Source: Darksidea phi (lineage: Eukaryota; Ascomycota; Dothideomycetes; Pleosporales; Lentitheciaceae). From it: 64,000 nt of DNA. Within the stretch, counting starts at the first letter, position 1, and each line of letters starts with the position of its first letter. The stretch lies in assembly GCA_030770425.1 (NCBI GenBank), contig JASJFT010000068.1, forward strand, positions 7,673-71,672, given 5' to 3'. The notes below the pieces were generated by a model. It was not told the DNA's origin. It saw only the letters and a list, made by a program, of their open reading frames with translations, and did not search any database. A program made the position numbers and the translations under genes. This document shows positions 34,099-45,001 of this stretch, piece after piece.

Positions 34099-36110
34099 CT
34101 ATCTGCCAAATGAGAACCATCCTTTCCTTGCTGGCTTCGTTTCTTCCACTTTCTCTTCCGCCTGCTTCGCTGGCGCCGTCTCTTGGCTTTTGCGACTGCG
34201 TCCAGGATACTCGATGTAGTTCCACGCCACGTCCAAAAAGAGTGGCTTCACAGGCACAGGTTTGAGCTTCGGGGGCCAAGTGACCAGGTTGCTCAGGTCT
34301 ACGGTCCCCGACGTTGGATATTCGTTAAGTCTCTCAACGACTGGCGCCGCGTTTGTTAGCTGCGCCTTCGATGCCGTGTCTGAGTTGGCAAAAAGTTGTG
34401 ATAACGCCACTAGGCCACGGTAGTGCAGTGTGAGATTTTCCAGGTTTTGCTTCAGCGTCTGCGCCTGCTTCTCAGACACGATCAATTTTGGTGCTTCAGA
34501 GGTTGTCGCAGTAGGTCTCGGAGAAGACACAGCCTGTGAGGCAAGGGAAAGCGCGCGGTTAGATAAGGCGAGCGCCTGTCTCGGGGCAGAGATGAATGCG
34601 TGCGAGTGTGAGAGATTCAGACACTTCAAGGCTTGGAAGTATGCGCGTTGTCCATCCAGCTCAGCAACGAAGCCAGCGTCGCGGACAGCCCCTCTCAACT
34701 CTTTGATCGAATCGATGCTCTGCAGAATCGCATCATAGAGTGCAACACGCTCCCGCAACCTCGCCAACTTCCGTCCTGTCGGTTCTTCTCGCTCCACCCA
34801 CTCTTTGCCGTCTTTGCGCGGCCGCCGTGGTTTCTGTGGAGGGTTTGCAGGGAACGTGAGACCGTCGTCGACACCTATCAACACTCTGTTTCGGCCAACT
34901 CTCCAGGCAATGAGATCGTAGTTTACTGCAAGACTAGTAACCCGCAGATCTTGCACTCTTACGTCTCCCTCGTCAACACCTTCTTTCTCCAACTCTTCGA
35001 TGGCTCTCCGGGTTGCATCCGCTGCATCTTGGCTTGCAATGAGAACGTCGTCGTAGGCATTCGCTTTGTCTTTGGCTGAGGTTGAGGATCCCAGCGATTT
35101 GTTGAGTTTCATGGAGGCAGCTTCGACCGATACCAGAGCTTGGCCAATGGCTGCGTCAACGATGTTCGCTGTTCGGTTTCGCCATGTGATTTTGGAGCCT
35201 ACGATTTGTTAGAGGACTAGCTTCGTTACCCTTGAGAGGACTTGCCTGAGGTAGTAGCCTCTTCCTCCTGTAGGGCCGAGGGATCAAGCTTCTCTACAGC
35301 TGCTACAAGCTGCACATCACCCCTTGGGAAGAACTTCTTCGCGACAGATGGCACGCCCACGGTGCGTGGTATCCGGTGCTGGTAAGCAGCATATCGTATG
35401 CTTGGATCGGTTGTCCCTGCTAGAACTTCTTTGAACAGGTCCTTTTTGGTCGCCTTGAATAGAGAGCTGTAGATGACTCGCGCGGCCGAGTAGTTGTTCA
35501 GGCACGGTAACCACCGATGAGCAGATGCATCGCCAGACTTGGTGCCTTCCGCCTGCTTCTCGAATTCCTCTGCTCCTGCCAAAGCGTATGCGTATCCCCT
35601 GGCTTCCAAAATGTCCATGTCCGTAGCCCCACTTGCTTGATCCACAAGCAGTTCCACCGCGTCGTTGGCGCTCCGCACCGCTTTGTGCAACCGTGAAATG
35701 ATGTGCTGTCGGGTGGATCCGGTGATGCTTTGGTCTGCATTGTCCTCAGCATGGGAGGCTTTCATGGCCATAGCATGCGCCCATGCCCGCTCCGAGGTGA
35801 GGAGAAGAAGATGTAGGAACCTAAAGACGTTAGCATCTTGGCTTTCACTTGGAGTCATCTGGCCGTACTCGACATTCCTCCCAATCTCCTCTGCTGTCAC
35901 CGGCGCCTTCGCTGCATATTTCGCATTTTTAGCAGTTGCGCGCCCGACTTTCTTCCGCACTATACGCAGTCGCCGCGAGAGCTGCGCCCGATACGTACTG
36001 TAGTCTCCCACCAGGAAGGCCGCCTCCCGGTAGTCAGCTATGTATTTGGTGATATCCATGGCGGCCATGCGTCGTGGGGAGCGCTCGGTGGGATGCATGT
36101 GGAGGGGCAT
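34099..36110 (-). CDS. srp68: Signal recognition particle subunit SRP68
   Basis: Large SRP subunit that binds the S domain of 7SL-type RNA with SRP72 and helps target secretory proteins to the ER. Two exons, 36110-35246 and 35198-34099, give 654 aa. The N-terminal RNA-binding helices begin DITKYIADYREAAFLVGDYS with the conserved YRAQLSRRLRIVRKKVG. Family blocks follow: SERAWAHAMAMKA, RYAAYQH, SKITWRNRTANIVDAAIGQA, and near the end VKPLFLDVAWNYIEYPG, the SRP72-contact signature. The C-terminus is a Lys/Glu linker ending WFSFGR. The 47-nt intron has a GC donor (AG|GCAAGT), branch site CTAAC and acceptor CGTAG; no GT donor keeps the frame. The initiator could be Met18 (36059), which better matches family N-termini. 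It is divergent from the PPR gene with a 355-bp shared promoter. Confidence 0.95.
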
Positions 36111-36465
36111 CCACAGTGCTGGCGGATACCACGCTAGATCCGATTAGTGCCTCTCGTAATCCTGGAAAAAGTTCCAAAGCTTCGACACCATCGATTCACC
36201 ATTATCACGCATTCCTTTTCCCTACCGTTTCCCGCGACTTGTACATTAGTTTTGTTCCCTTTCGGTGTGCATCTACGTAATTTCCAGGTCTCCAGTCGCT
36301 CCTTCTTCTCGTCGCGACGCATCAGGAGGCATGCGAAGCTGCAAGCTCCGCTCCCGTGTTCCGAGCCCTCTATCGCCATCTCGTCTCACAAGAGCAGCTC
36401 TCAGATAGCGTCATCACGCTCGGTAATTTCTGGCGGCGTTTGTTGCGCTTCGGACGCGGCAGGTA
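36111..36465. promoter_or_regulatory. Bidirectional promoter, SRP68 / PPR gene
   Basis: 355 bases between two divergent housekeeping starts. CT-rich stretches (36285-36310) precede the plus-strand start. No specific motif is called. Confidence 0.5.
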
Positions 36466-39400
36466 ATGCTTGAGCGGGCTTCGACATGCCTCGAAACCGG
36501 CGGACGCCAGCTCTTCAGAGCTCCCAAACGATGTTTGCGCAGTCGGCGAATGCTACATTCAACCTTCTGGCATCACGGTGCAAACGATCTGGTCCTTCCC
36601 GTGTGGTGGGCGTCTTCAGTCCTGGATCATGCCACTGGTGACGTCGACGAATGCCAGCGAAGCCACACGACGTCTACGGCTCGAAACCACGACGGCCCGC
36701 TGCTCGAGTTCCTCTATCCCGAAAAGACGCTCGCTCTCCTCCGACGCATGTCCACGTACGGCTCCGATGCGGTAGACACGCGGCAGAGGCATATACGCGC
36801 CTCTAAAGCTAGGCAATTCTCTACCTCTCGATGGCAACCCAATGAGGATGAGAACATGGATAATTTGGAGACCATCAAGGCGCGCGAAGAGATGAAGGAA
36901 ATATTGCTGAGAACCACTGCACATGAGGCGCTGGGAGACATCCTCGCAACGAAAAGGACTGGGAAACAGGCGCTAGCATGGGAACTCTATTCCGAGGTTG
37001 TCGGCAGAGGCTATCGTCTTGAGTCTCAGACGCAAGCAGATTTGCTTGAATACCTAGCTGGTGCAGACACGCCACAGGTGGCAAGCCGTGTGCTTCAGAT
37101 CTTCGAGTCGATCTCTACTGAGCACCGGCGCGCCTCTTCCTACCGAACCGCCATATCTGCATATGTGGCTCTCAAAATGGTGGGCCCGGCCATTCAATTG
37201 CTGGAAGAAGCAGCTACGCGCTTCGATTCGGTTCAGATCGGTACCGATATCGTCTTGAAACAAACCATTCAGGACGACCAATGGGATCTTAGTTTCCGCG
37301 TATTCAGAGCCTTCGTACAACAAGCCAGCCGCCTGAATATAAACATCGATGCATGGAATCACCGGAGACACAGAAAGGATTTCGAAGCCGTTTGGGGACA
37401 GGTCACACAGCTGCCGGACTTAGTAGAGCACTGGCAATCTTTACTCGATCATGTCCAGCAGTTTCGACATGAACTCAATTCCACGGAACAAGGCAAAAGG
37501 ACGCTAGCGCTTTTCGTCACCGGCTTCGTACCGGCGGCCATGGATCAAGTGTTACATGCGGCTGAACCCGATGAAGACTACATTTGGAACTTTTTTGTTG
37601 ACATTTTCCGCGATCTCCGTTCCTTGGTCCTTCCGACTTCTGAACTCTTCGAGTATGCTATCCGGACGATGATAGATACACCGCGATATCGGGCATACAC
37701 CAATCAACGTAAAATCTATCTGGAGTTATACCGCCAGTACCGTGATCAGTTCATGCAGGGTTTCGGGCAGCGACCATCACGATATCTCATCAGCCGAATG
37801 ATAGTACAACACGGTGAGAAGGATAGTATGGACCGTGTTGAAGACATGGTCAAAGACTTGCGAGAATTGCATCCTGAGTCCCCTTTCACTCCTCAGTCGC
37901 TGTCGTATCTCGTACGATGTCACGCTAAGCACGGAAATGCCGAGCGGGTACACGAATATATCAACGAATTGGTGTCGAGATTTCCGAATACGGTGGATTT
38001 ACAGGTTCTTCACTCACTCCTCTATGTATACGCTAGGCGTATTGACGTTCCGGGAGCAATCGAGCAGTTTAAACGCCTCAATACCGAGTTTGGGCAAATC
38101 CCCGATACTGCCTGTTGGAACACTCTTCTCCTTGCGTTTACTCGAGCTGATGATTTGGATGGCGCTCTTGCGTGTTTCAACAATTGCTTGGACTCAGGCG
38201 TTACCCCCGACATCTACACATTCGGGCCAATGCTCGATCTTTGTGCTGCGAGAGGCGATGTTGAGGCTTTCGAGGCATTGTTCTCCAGAGCTAAGCAGCT
38301 CAAAGTGCCGGTGGAGACGGATGTTCGAGCGAGATCTGGTTACGTCCAAGCTTTCTTGAATGCTAGCGATGCAGAAGGTGCCGAAGCAATCCTTCGAGGC
38401 ATGCTGCAAAGCTGGCACGCGGGAACGCTGCGTGGACACTCGCTCACACATGCGTGGAATCTTGTTCTCTCCTGGTACGCTGTACAGGGTGACCTGCCCG
38501 GTAGTAGACGAGTGTACAAGCAGATGGTGGATTTCAAGATCCCTCTGGATTCTTGGACATACGCGTCTCTGATGCGCGCATTAATTCAGGCTCACCAAAC
38601 CGACGCAGCGTACAAAATTTTGAGAGTCACAATGCCTTTAAACAATATTCGAATCTACGCTTTTCATTACGCCATCGTTATCACCGGCTTCCTCAACGAA
38701 GGGCAATATCACAAAGCGGAGCGAGCCCACAAGCGCATGCAGCAGCGACAAGTTCCTCAGACGGGGAGTTCTCGTCAGGCCTCTTTACTGTCCGTAGGCA
38801 TCAGGGAGCTCAGGAATATGAAGACAAAGAAGCTCAACAACCCGAAATTGCGCCTTCAGGAACTCGAAGAAGAGCTACGCCAGAGTCTTCTGGCGGACTA
38901 TGGGAGCGAAATGGCACAGGATCAGCCTAGTCACAAGCGATATATCGATTCTCGGGAGCTCAGCAATATTCCAGAGGGATACTTTGCTCTGGTAATAATG
39001 CTGTACACCACGCGTGGCGCGTACGATATCTGCAAACAACTGTTCGAAGCCGCATCCAAGGCCAAGACCGCGAATGACGCTTATGGACCCCCAATCGCTC
39101 TCCTCACGGCTATCATGGAGACTCACTGGAAAGCCAAAGAGTACGCAGAAGTTGAACGATGCTGGGAACTTGCCCGTTCCGAAGCAGACCGCCTTGTGAA
39201 GACCTTCCACCAGGTCATGCATCCAGAATCGCCTACACCAGAATTCGACTCCATCATCGATCCCGTGATCAAAACACGCTTTGAATCATCCCGTATCGCC
39301 ACCAACCGTCGCCAAATCCTTTTCAAGGCCTCCCGCATCTACATCCGCTCTCTACTCGACCAGAAAGACTCCAACGCCCTCCAGCTCGCTCAACGAACCA

Positions 39401-39837
39401 TCCGAAACTTACTTTCAAATGGCTTCGTAATCGATAATCTCCTCTGGAATGAATTCATTCAGCAGCTCGCCCTCCATGGTCGAATAATCGATGCCTTCTC
39501 CGCCTGCGAATTGTACCTCATGCCGCAATTCCCCGGTTGGGGCGAACTCAACCCGACTTATAGACGTAAACACCGACCTGGGTATTCTTGGATGGAGCTT
39601 AGACACTACGACGTTAAGAAAACTAGTGTTCTGCCGAGATACAAGACTTTGGTCGTGCTTGCCGCGGCGTGGACGCAGGTCAAAAGAGATGAGGCGAACG
39701 GCTTGGGGTATAATCCGGATTTGGGAGGCTGGGCAAGAGAAGTCCTGGAGCAGATTTCACCCCTTACTGTGAGGGCGCTTGAGACGATGCCGAGGACGGG
39801 GGATCGGCTGCAGGAAGCTTTTCTTAGTGACAGGTAG
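36466..39837 (+). CDS. cya5: Mitochondrial PPR protein, Cya5-like
   Basis: A single-exon 1123-aa pentatricopeptide-repeat protein. The N-terminus (MLERASTCLETGGRQLFRAP to RSRRMLHSTFWHHGA) is basic and matches the conserved start of the fungal Cya5 family, known in Neurospora for expression of mitochondrial cytochrome oxidase subunit 1; a targeting role for this region is expected. From about residue 140 the protein is all helical. Recognisable PPR units are near 500-720, for example HSLLYVYARRIDVPGAIEQF, CWNTLLLAFTRADDLDGAL and TYASLMRALIQAHQTDAAYK. The region 780-830 is a charged coiled coil (KKLNNPKLRLQELEEELRQ). It probably binds a mitochondrial mRNA to promote translation or stability; the exact target is inferred from the family. 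The absence of introns in 3.4 kb is notable in this window, where most long genes are spliced. Confidence 0.92.
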   Translation: MLERASTCLETGGRQLFRAPKRCLRSRRMLHSTFWHHGANDLVLPVWWASSVLDHATGDVDECQRSHTTSTARNHDGPLLEFLYPEKTLALLRRMSTYGSDAVDTRQRHIRASKARQFSTSRWQPNEDENMDNLETIKAREEMKEILLRTTAHEALGDILATKRTGKQALAWELYSEVVGRGYRLESQTQADLLEYLAGADTPQVASRVLQIFESISTEHRRASSYRTAISAYVALKMVGPAIQLLEEAATRFDSVQIGTDIVLKQTIQDDQWDLSFRVFRAFVQQASRLNINIDAWNHRRHRKDFEAVWGQVTQLPDLVEHWQSLLDHVQQFRHELNSTEQGKRTLALFVTGFVPAAMDQVLHAAEPDEDYIWNFFVDIFRDLRSLVLPTSELFEYAIRTMIDTPRYRAYTNQRKIYLELYRQYRDQFMQGFGQRPSRYLISRMIVQHGEKDSMDRVEDMVKDLRELHPESPFTPQSLSYLVRCHAKHGNAERVHEYINELVSRFPNTVDLQVLHSLLYVYARRIDVPGAIEQFKRLNTEFGQIPDTACWNTLLLAFTRADDLDGALACFNNCLDSGVTPDIYTFGPMLDLCAARGDVEAFEALFSRAKQLKVPVETDVRARSGYVQAFLNASDAEGAEAILRGMLQSWHAGTLRGHSLTHAWNLVLSWYAVQGDLPGSRRVYKQMVDFKIPLDSWTYASLMRALIQAHQTDAAYKILRVTMPLNNIRIYAFHYAIVITGFLNEGQYHKAERAHKRMQQRQVPQTGSSRQASLLSVGIRELRNMKTKKLNNPKLRLQELEEELRQSLLADYGSEMAQDQPSHKRYIDSRELSNIPEGYFALVIMLYTTRGAYDICKQLFEAASKAKTANDAYGPPIALLTAIMETHWKAKEYAEVERCWELARSEADRLVKTFHQVMHPESPTPEFDSIIDPVIKTRFESSRIATNRRQILFKASRIYIRSLLDQKDSNALQLAQRTIRNLLSNGFVIDNLLWNEFIQQLALHGRIIDAFSACELYLMPQFPGWGELNPTYRRKHRPGYSWMELRHYDVKKTSVLPRYKTLVVLAAAWTQVKRDEANGLGYNPDLGGWAREVLEQISPLTVRALETMPRTGDRLQEAFLSDR

Positions 39838-40803
39838 TGGAAGTTTTGCGTATGGTGGTAGTAGTGTGGGCGCTGTAAATTTTGAGTGCAGTTGTTGGTT
39901 ACGTGTAATTGTATGTGTACTTGTATATATGTGAATCCTTCTGTATGATACGATGAAACGGAGTTGTAGAACTAAGAGAACATCAAGAGGGGTTGTGTAT
40001 ATACAATACACAGTACTTGCAGGGTCAAATGGAACACGTTGATTAGTCAACCGAAGCAGTAAGCCGAAGAAAACATGCAGTTTGCCCCTATAGGCACCGT
40101 GCCAGGTTGGAACATTTTCAGGCACCTTATGAAGGAGTATGCAGGCACCCGATGCTTCGAGACTGCGTATACACAGAAAAAACCGGGCTAATGAAAGCGC
40201 AACCAGACTACCATCGTGAAGAACGCCAGTGCATCGTTCTTCTGAAAAAGCTGCCAAAATGCAAGTTTTAAACTCCTAAAGGCATCCTTGAAGCCGACCC
40301 CATCCGCCCACGCCCTCTCAGGCTCTCAGTTTCGTGTAAGGACTTGCCTACAACATCTATCCATGTGCGCCAGACAGCATGACGCCCAGCTCTTTCTATG
40401 TGCTTAACGTTGCATTTGGCCGTCGGTGGTAGTGAAGTTACGTGGTTAGGGACATCCTCAGTCAGCTGTGACATGGATGTCTGACCGGGATGTGGCAAAA
40501 CCCGGAACGTAGCTTCCCGATGCGGAAACTTTGGAGAAGACCATGCGAGGCGGACTCACTGCAAAGGATTTGGGCTCGAGATTGGAGTCAAGGAGCGGGA
40601 CCGATGGCTTCCCATCGCTAATGGTGCGTCTATTTCACGAACATTCCCCCACCCGCAACTAGAGAACTTGACACTTATAACTCTACTGTCTCCTTAAAAT
40701 ATCACAAATTACGTACTTCTTGAAGCTATTTCTTTTTCCATTATCTTAACCTCTTTCCTATCACTGTACAACTTTTCGGACGCAGCTTTGTAGGGAAACA
40801 ACC
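39838..40803. other. Intergenic
   Basis: About 1 kb. A minus-strand frame at 39757-40257 overlaps the end of the PPR gene and has no motif. The stretch 40680-40800 is AT/pyrimidine-rich and forms a credible promoter and leader for the small membrane protein, whose ATG is in the context AACCATGG. Confidence 0.5.
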
Positions 40804-41232
40804 ATGGCGCCCATACCCATTTCCTCTAATACCAGCGACTCCTTGACCGGAATATCAACAGCAGATACCGGTTGGAGCTTTACTCTCGACCACCTCTTCG
40901 CTCTTGTTGCTGTCGTCCTGACTATTGCTTTTGGTCTGCTTACGATCTACGTTACCCTTCGGAATGCCGAACCTGTTCGTGCCAACAATAGGACGCTCGG
41001 AATTATTGAGCAGCATCTGGCTACCATCCTACACCATGTAATTGTTTCAAAGTAAGTCAATCGAATTTTGGTTCACGAGACTATGGGTAAACTAATGGGA
41101 TATAGGAGTGTTTTCGAAGCTCCTTCAGATGTTTCGACTGTGCCTACTAGTGCAACGACTGCGACGCCTACGATAACTTCAGCAAGGCTATCATCTGCAT
41201 CGGGAGATTTCGCTCTATCTCGCACTGGATAA
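40804..41232 (+). CDS. Small single-pass membrane protein
   Basis: Two exons, 40804-41051 and 41106-41232 (intron 54 nt, GTAAGT...TATAG), give 124 aa. A Ser/Thr-rich N-terminus (about 30 residues) precedes a strong hydrophobic helix, LFALVAVVLTIAFGLLTIYV (about 36-55). After it come a charged stretch with Arg/Asn, an amphipathic piece (IIEQHLATILHHVIVSK) and, from the second exon, a Ser/Thr/Ala-rich tail. No family is recognised. Topology, with the tail in the cytosol, is a guess. It resembles the 65-aa protein at 20795 in architecture but not clearly in sequence. Confidence 0.65.
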
Positions 41233-42411
41233 GCACCAAGGATAGCAATGGGAGTTATTGGTGGAGCTTGTGTCGTTTCGCTGCTGTTCGCGTCGGGTAC
41301 CCTACTTAATCTTATGATTGAACGGTCAGTAACTGACTGAGGGAAGCAGTTGGATATTCATAAGAGTACGGATGAGAACGAAGGTCTTATCTCAACTTAC
41401 ATGAGAAGGCACTTATATATTGAAGACTTCATTAATCTCATTATCCCACTGTAATCATATCTCTATATTGATGTTCAGTATGGTCTTAAATTTGGGTTAC
41501 GACGTCATCAACCTTAGTACGTGTTCCTTGTAGTAAAAACGACTTCGTCTCGAGTTTACGGTACAGGTTGTACTGCCGATTTATTATCAAACGAAAGAGG
41601 ACAGTTTTTCCGACGTTGCAACATCAGTCCAATTCGCGAGGAACCACTATTATATTTGGGCCTGAAAAAGGTGTTGCGTCCTATCTATACGACGAGCTCC
41701 ATGGTAGTGAGATGTGGTTGACGAGTGGCGTGACCATGCGGGTATGAGGAGGATCGGCCTAACAAGATATACTGGATGATTGTGAAACAGAGCTGCACAT
41801 GGTCCGAGAAGAGATACCCGACAAGTTGTACAAAAAGCGCTGGTGACAGTGCTGATTAGCCATCTCGATGAAGTAATCAACTAACAGATGTATTACGCCC
41901 CGGAAACTTATTGGTTGAAGGTTAGAATCAGGCTGCGGATAACTGCTTTGATGACTAGTCTGTACACTAATTGATAGTAAGGATGATGGGCATAATGGAC
42001 ATAAATTAAGACGCCCTTCAGCCAGCTAGACTCAGAAAGAATCTATGTGCAGTAAAAGGAAGAGTTTGACGTGTTTCCTCGTGTCTCTTCACTCGAAGTA
42101 TCCAACGACCGATGAAAGCTAGTGTTTTGGCGAAGATTCCTAGCGCTTCTTCCGGGCGGCAAACCTAGCGGAGGGAGAGCCAGACATGCTTTTCGAAAAT
42201 TGAAAAAGGATACTCTTGAAAGTCGTGACTACTCTATTTCACGGAAGAGTGGAAGTCATGGGATGAGCCGGTGATGGTGAGGTTCGTGCGGATAGTGGAG
42301 ATGTTGCTGTATGGCTCTGGAGCTTGGGCTATGGAGACGAAACAAGTGATCATAGGTTCAATGTACACTGACGATTGACGTTGATGGCGATATTGTTAGT
42401 CCAGACATTGG
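41233..42411. other. Intergenic
   Basis: About 1.2 kb between the small membrane protein and the 3' end of the ankyrin gene. Only short frames without motifs. A decayed gene cannot be excluded, but I find no ordered fragments. Confidence 0.5.
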
Positions 42412-44626
42412 CTACCATTGGGAGCTTTCATCGGTGTCCGTGTACCAAATCCCATAAAGGTTTGGCTTTGCTGGCTCCTCAGCTTGCGGCTCCCAATATT
42501 TCTCTTGATCCCATTCCAACAGCGCATCCGCGGATTCTGCTGATGGCGAGAGAACAAGCTGGTTGGGGTTCTGGCACTCCACAATAGAGTATGGGATAGC
42601 TGTAATTGCTTCCTGTGCACCGATATGACCGCGAGACACCAGGAGTTCGATAATTTCCAACTGTCCTTTCCGCCTCGCAATGTCAAAGATGGACTCATCG
42701 GGCTGCTTCTTGCTAAACATAAAATATGGACAAGGCACCCCGTTACCGATATCAAGGCGTTGATGAGCGAAGAGTAGCCGCGCGATCTCGACATGGTCAT
42801 GTAGCAACGCGCAGTGTAAAGCCGTGTTCCCTTCCTGGTTTTGAAGATTAGGGTTTATGTCCTTACATTGGAGGAGTAGCCGCGCGATCTCGATATGATT
42901 ATTCAGTGACGCGCAGTGTAACGGCGTGTTCCCATCTACACCCCGAAGATAAGGATCTGTATCCTTGTGCCGGAGGAGCAGCCGCGCGATCTCGATATGA
43001 TTATTCAGTAACGCGCAGTGTAACGGCGTGTTGATTTGCACATTTTGATGATTGGGGTTTATTTCCTTGTGCTGGAGGAGTAGCTTCGCAGCTTCGATAT
43101 GGCCATCGGTCGCGCATATGTGGAGTGGCGTGATGCCCTGAGTGCCGTAACCTTCTTGGACGACCAAGTTCACCAGAGATTCTTTTTGTTGAAGCAGAAT
43201 ATCCATCATCGCCACATTATTGTGTCTGGTAGCAACGTGTAAAGCCGGCTCAGAAAAGGGGGTATGATACGTGAGGCTCAAACTGGAGTCTTTGAGCAGT
43301 AGTTTTGTTACAGCAGTGTAATTCATGGTGACCGCTTTCAAAAATGCATCATGTTTTACACTACGAGCGCGGACGGTAGAGACGGCGTATCTGTGATCCT
43401 GCAAAAGCATTTCTGCAAGAGACGGATACTCGTTCAGAATTGCCAAATCTACCGCGGTAAATCTTTCTGATGCTACGAGGTTGATGGCCAGATAGTCCAG
43501 AGCCAACAAAAGCTTTACAACTCCGTCATGCCCATATTGGGCGGCGTAATGAAGAGGCGTTTTCCCCATGTAGTCCGCAGGGCCCTTCCTTATATTGCAG
43601 CGGGTCTCGTTCCGTGATATTAGTTGCTGAACCACCTTTTCGTGTCCGTACTTCGCGGCTATGTGCAATGGACTGTGTCCAGAAGCGCTCTTTTGGTTCA
43701 TCTGTACAGCTGGATTGGTAACCAGTTCCTGTACCAGGTCGGACCGTCCAAATTTTGCGGCGAGGTACAATGCGGGTTTTGCGCCGTCGTTGATCTGCTC
43801 GCCACTCATGCGCTTTAGTAAAAGCCTCGGTAATTCGGTATTCGCGCTTTCTAACGCATATTCGATCGCCGTCTTGCCATATTTATCATCAACGTGAACG
43901 TCTGAACACCCTTGTACAAGAGCTGCAAGAGTCTCGAGATCCTGTCCTAGTAAAGCTTCGTGTAGTGGCGTTCTACCCCACGAGTTTTTCGCTTTCAAGG
44001 GGCAACCGAGATCCAATAGTAGTTTGACTGTAGAGGCCTGGCCTGCTCTTGCGGCGCAATGTAGTGCGGTGGAGCCGTCATCTCCCGTCACGAAGAGGTC
44101 AATCCCGAAACTCGAAGCCCACTCTAGTAGACCTGTGTTTCCAGTACTGGCTGCTCGAAGTATCGTAGTTGAGCTAATTTGACAGGCGAAGGCCCTGTTC
44201 TGATCTTCAAATGTGATATTGGGTTCTTGCGTTTCGTGAAGAAGTGTTCCCAAATGGGATACGGACTGCGCATCAGCTGCCGCCGCACGAGCATGCGTGC
44301 CATGAAAGTCACCGATGTGCTGGAATAGATTGTCTTTCCGTTTAAAATTCGAAGTGCACTTTCCGATGTTACAATAAAATCTCGGCTGGCCTACGCGGTG
44401 ACGCGTGCTTGTGTGTCGATTTAGATCTGATCTTAATGCGAAGCGTTTCTTGCACTGTTCGCACAGATAAGGCTTCGAATGGGTTTTGAGGTGTTGGCTA
44501 TCACAACCGTAAGCAACAGGCGGTGCTAATCAGGGGTTGTGGCAGTTTAGAAGACCCGTACTTGTACCTCCCACGAGTTGGGAATGCTTTCGAACATGTC
44601 GAGCACTGATACACTTCTGTCACCAT
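42412..44626 (-). CDS. C2H2 zinc finger-ankyrin repeat fusion protein
   Basis: Two exons, 44626-44568 and 44497-42412 (intron 70 nt, GTACAAG...GATAG), give 714 aa. The splice completes the first finger. Three fingers occupy residues 1-90: YQCSTCSKAF..QHLKTH, YLCEQCKKRF..LNRHTSTRH and FYCNIGKCTSNF..LFQHIGDFH. From about residue 125 to 640 follow roughly 14 ankyrin repeats with the TPLHxAxxxGH signature. Three neighbouring repeats (NTPLHCALLNNHIEIARLLL and close copies) are almost identical in DNA, as are their linkers. A short unique C-terminus ends in an acidic segment. The fingers suggest DNA binding and the ankyrins a protein-interaction arm. It is divergent from another C2H2 gene at 45002. 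The target is unknown; a regulator or self/non-self type receptor with expanding repeats are both possible. Confidence 0.88.
42780..43085 (-). repeat. Tandem ankyrin coding repeat, about 99-102 bp
   Basis: Three successive copies contain the same long blocks, for example GCCGCGCGATCTCGATATGATTATTCAGT and CGCGCAGTGTAACGGCGTGTT (plus-strand view, trimmed). They are nearly identical, so they arose recently or are being homogenised. Confidence 0.85.
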
Positions 44627-45001
44627 CTTTTCCAGGTCTGCTCGAGAAATGTATACGTTGTAGGAAGATTGAGGACATGAAGGGGTTTAAGCTGAAGGAT
44701 AAGCGGGTGCTCAGGGACTTGATATATTGTACCCTTCAGGCTTGCAAGGGCATTATACGGGCGAGCGTCATCCACGCCCGGATCAATGAGTAAAGAAGGG
44801 CGCAAGCTTACAGTTTGATTGGCCGACACCAAACTCTAGACAGCTCAGCCTGTAGACCAGGCTAGGCGAAGCTAAGTGGCACATATAGAAGTGCTCCACC
44901 CCCAACGAATGTCTAATGACATACCACACTCTTCAACTCGACACTATCTATACCTTTTTTAGCCCAATCTAGACTGCATATTTGCAGCTTTTCTTTTCGC
45001 A
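44627..45001. promoter_or_regulatory. Shared promoter of two divergent C2H2 genes
   Basis: 375 bases between the ATG at 44626 (minus) and the ATG at 45002 (plus). A frame at 44620-44832 simply extends the zinc-finger frame shadow. No specific site called. Confidence 0.5.
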
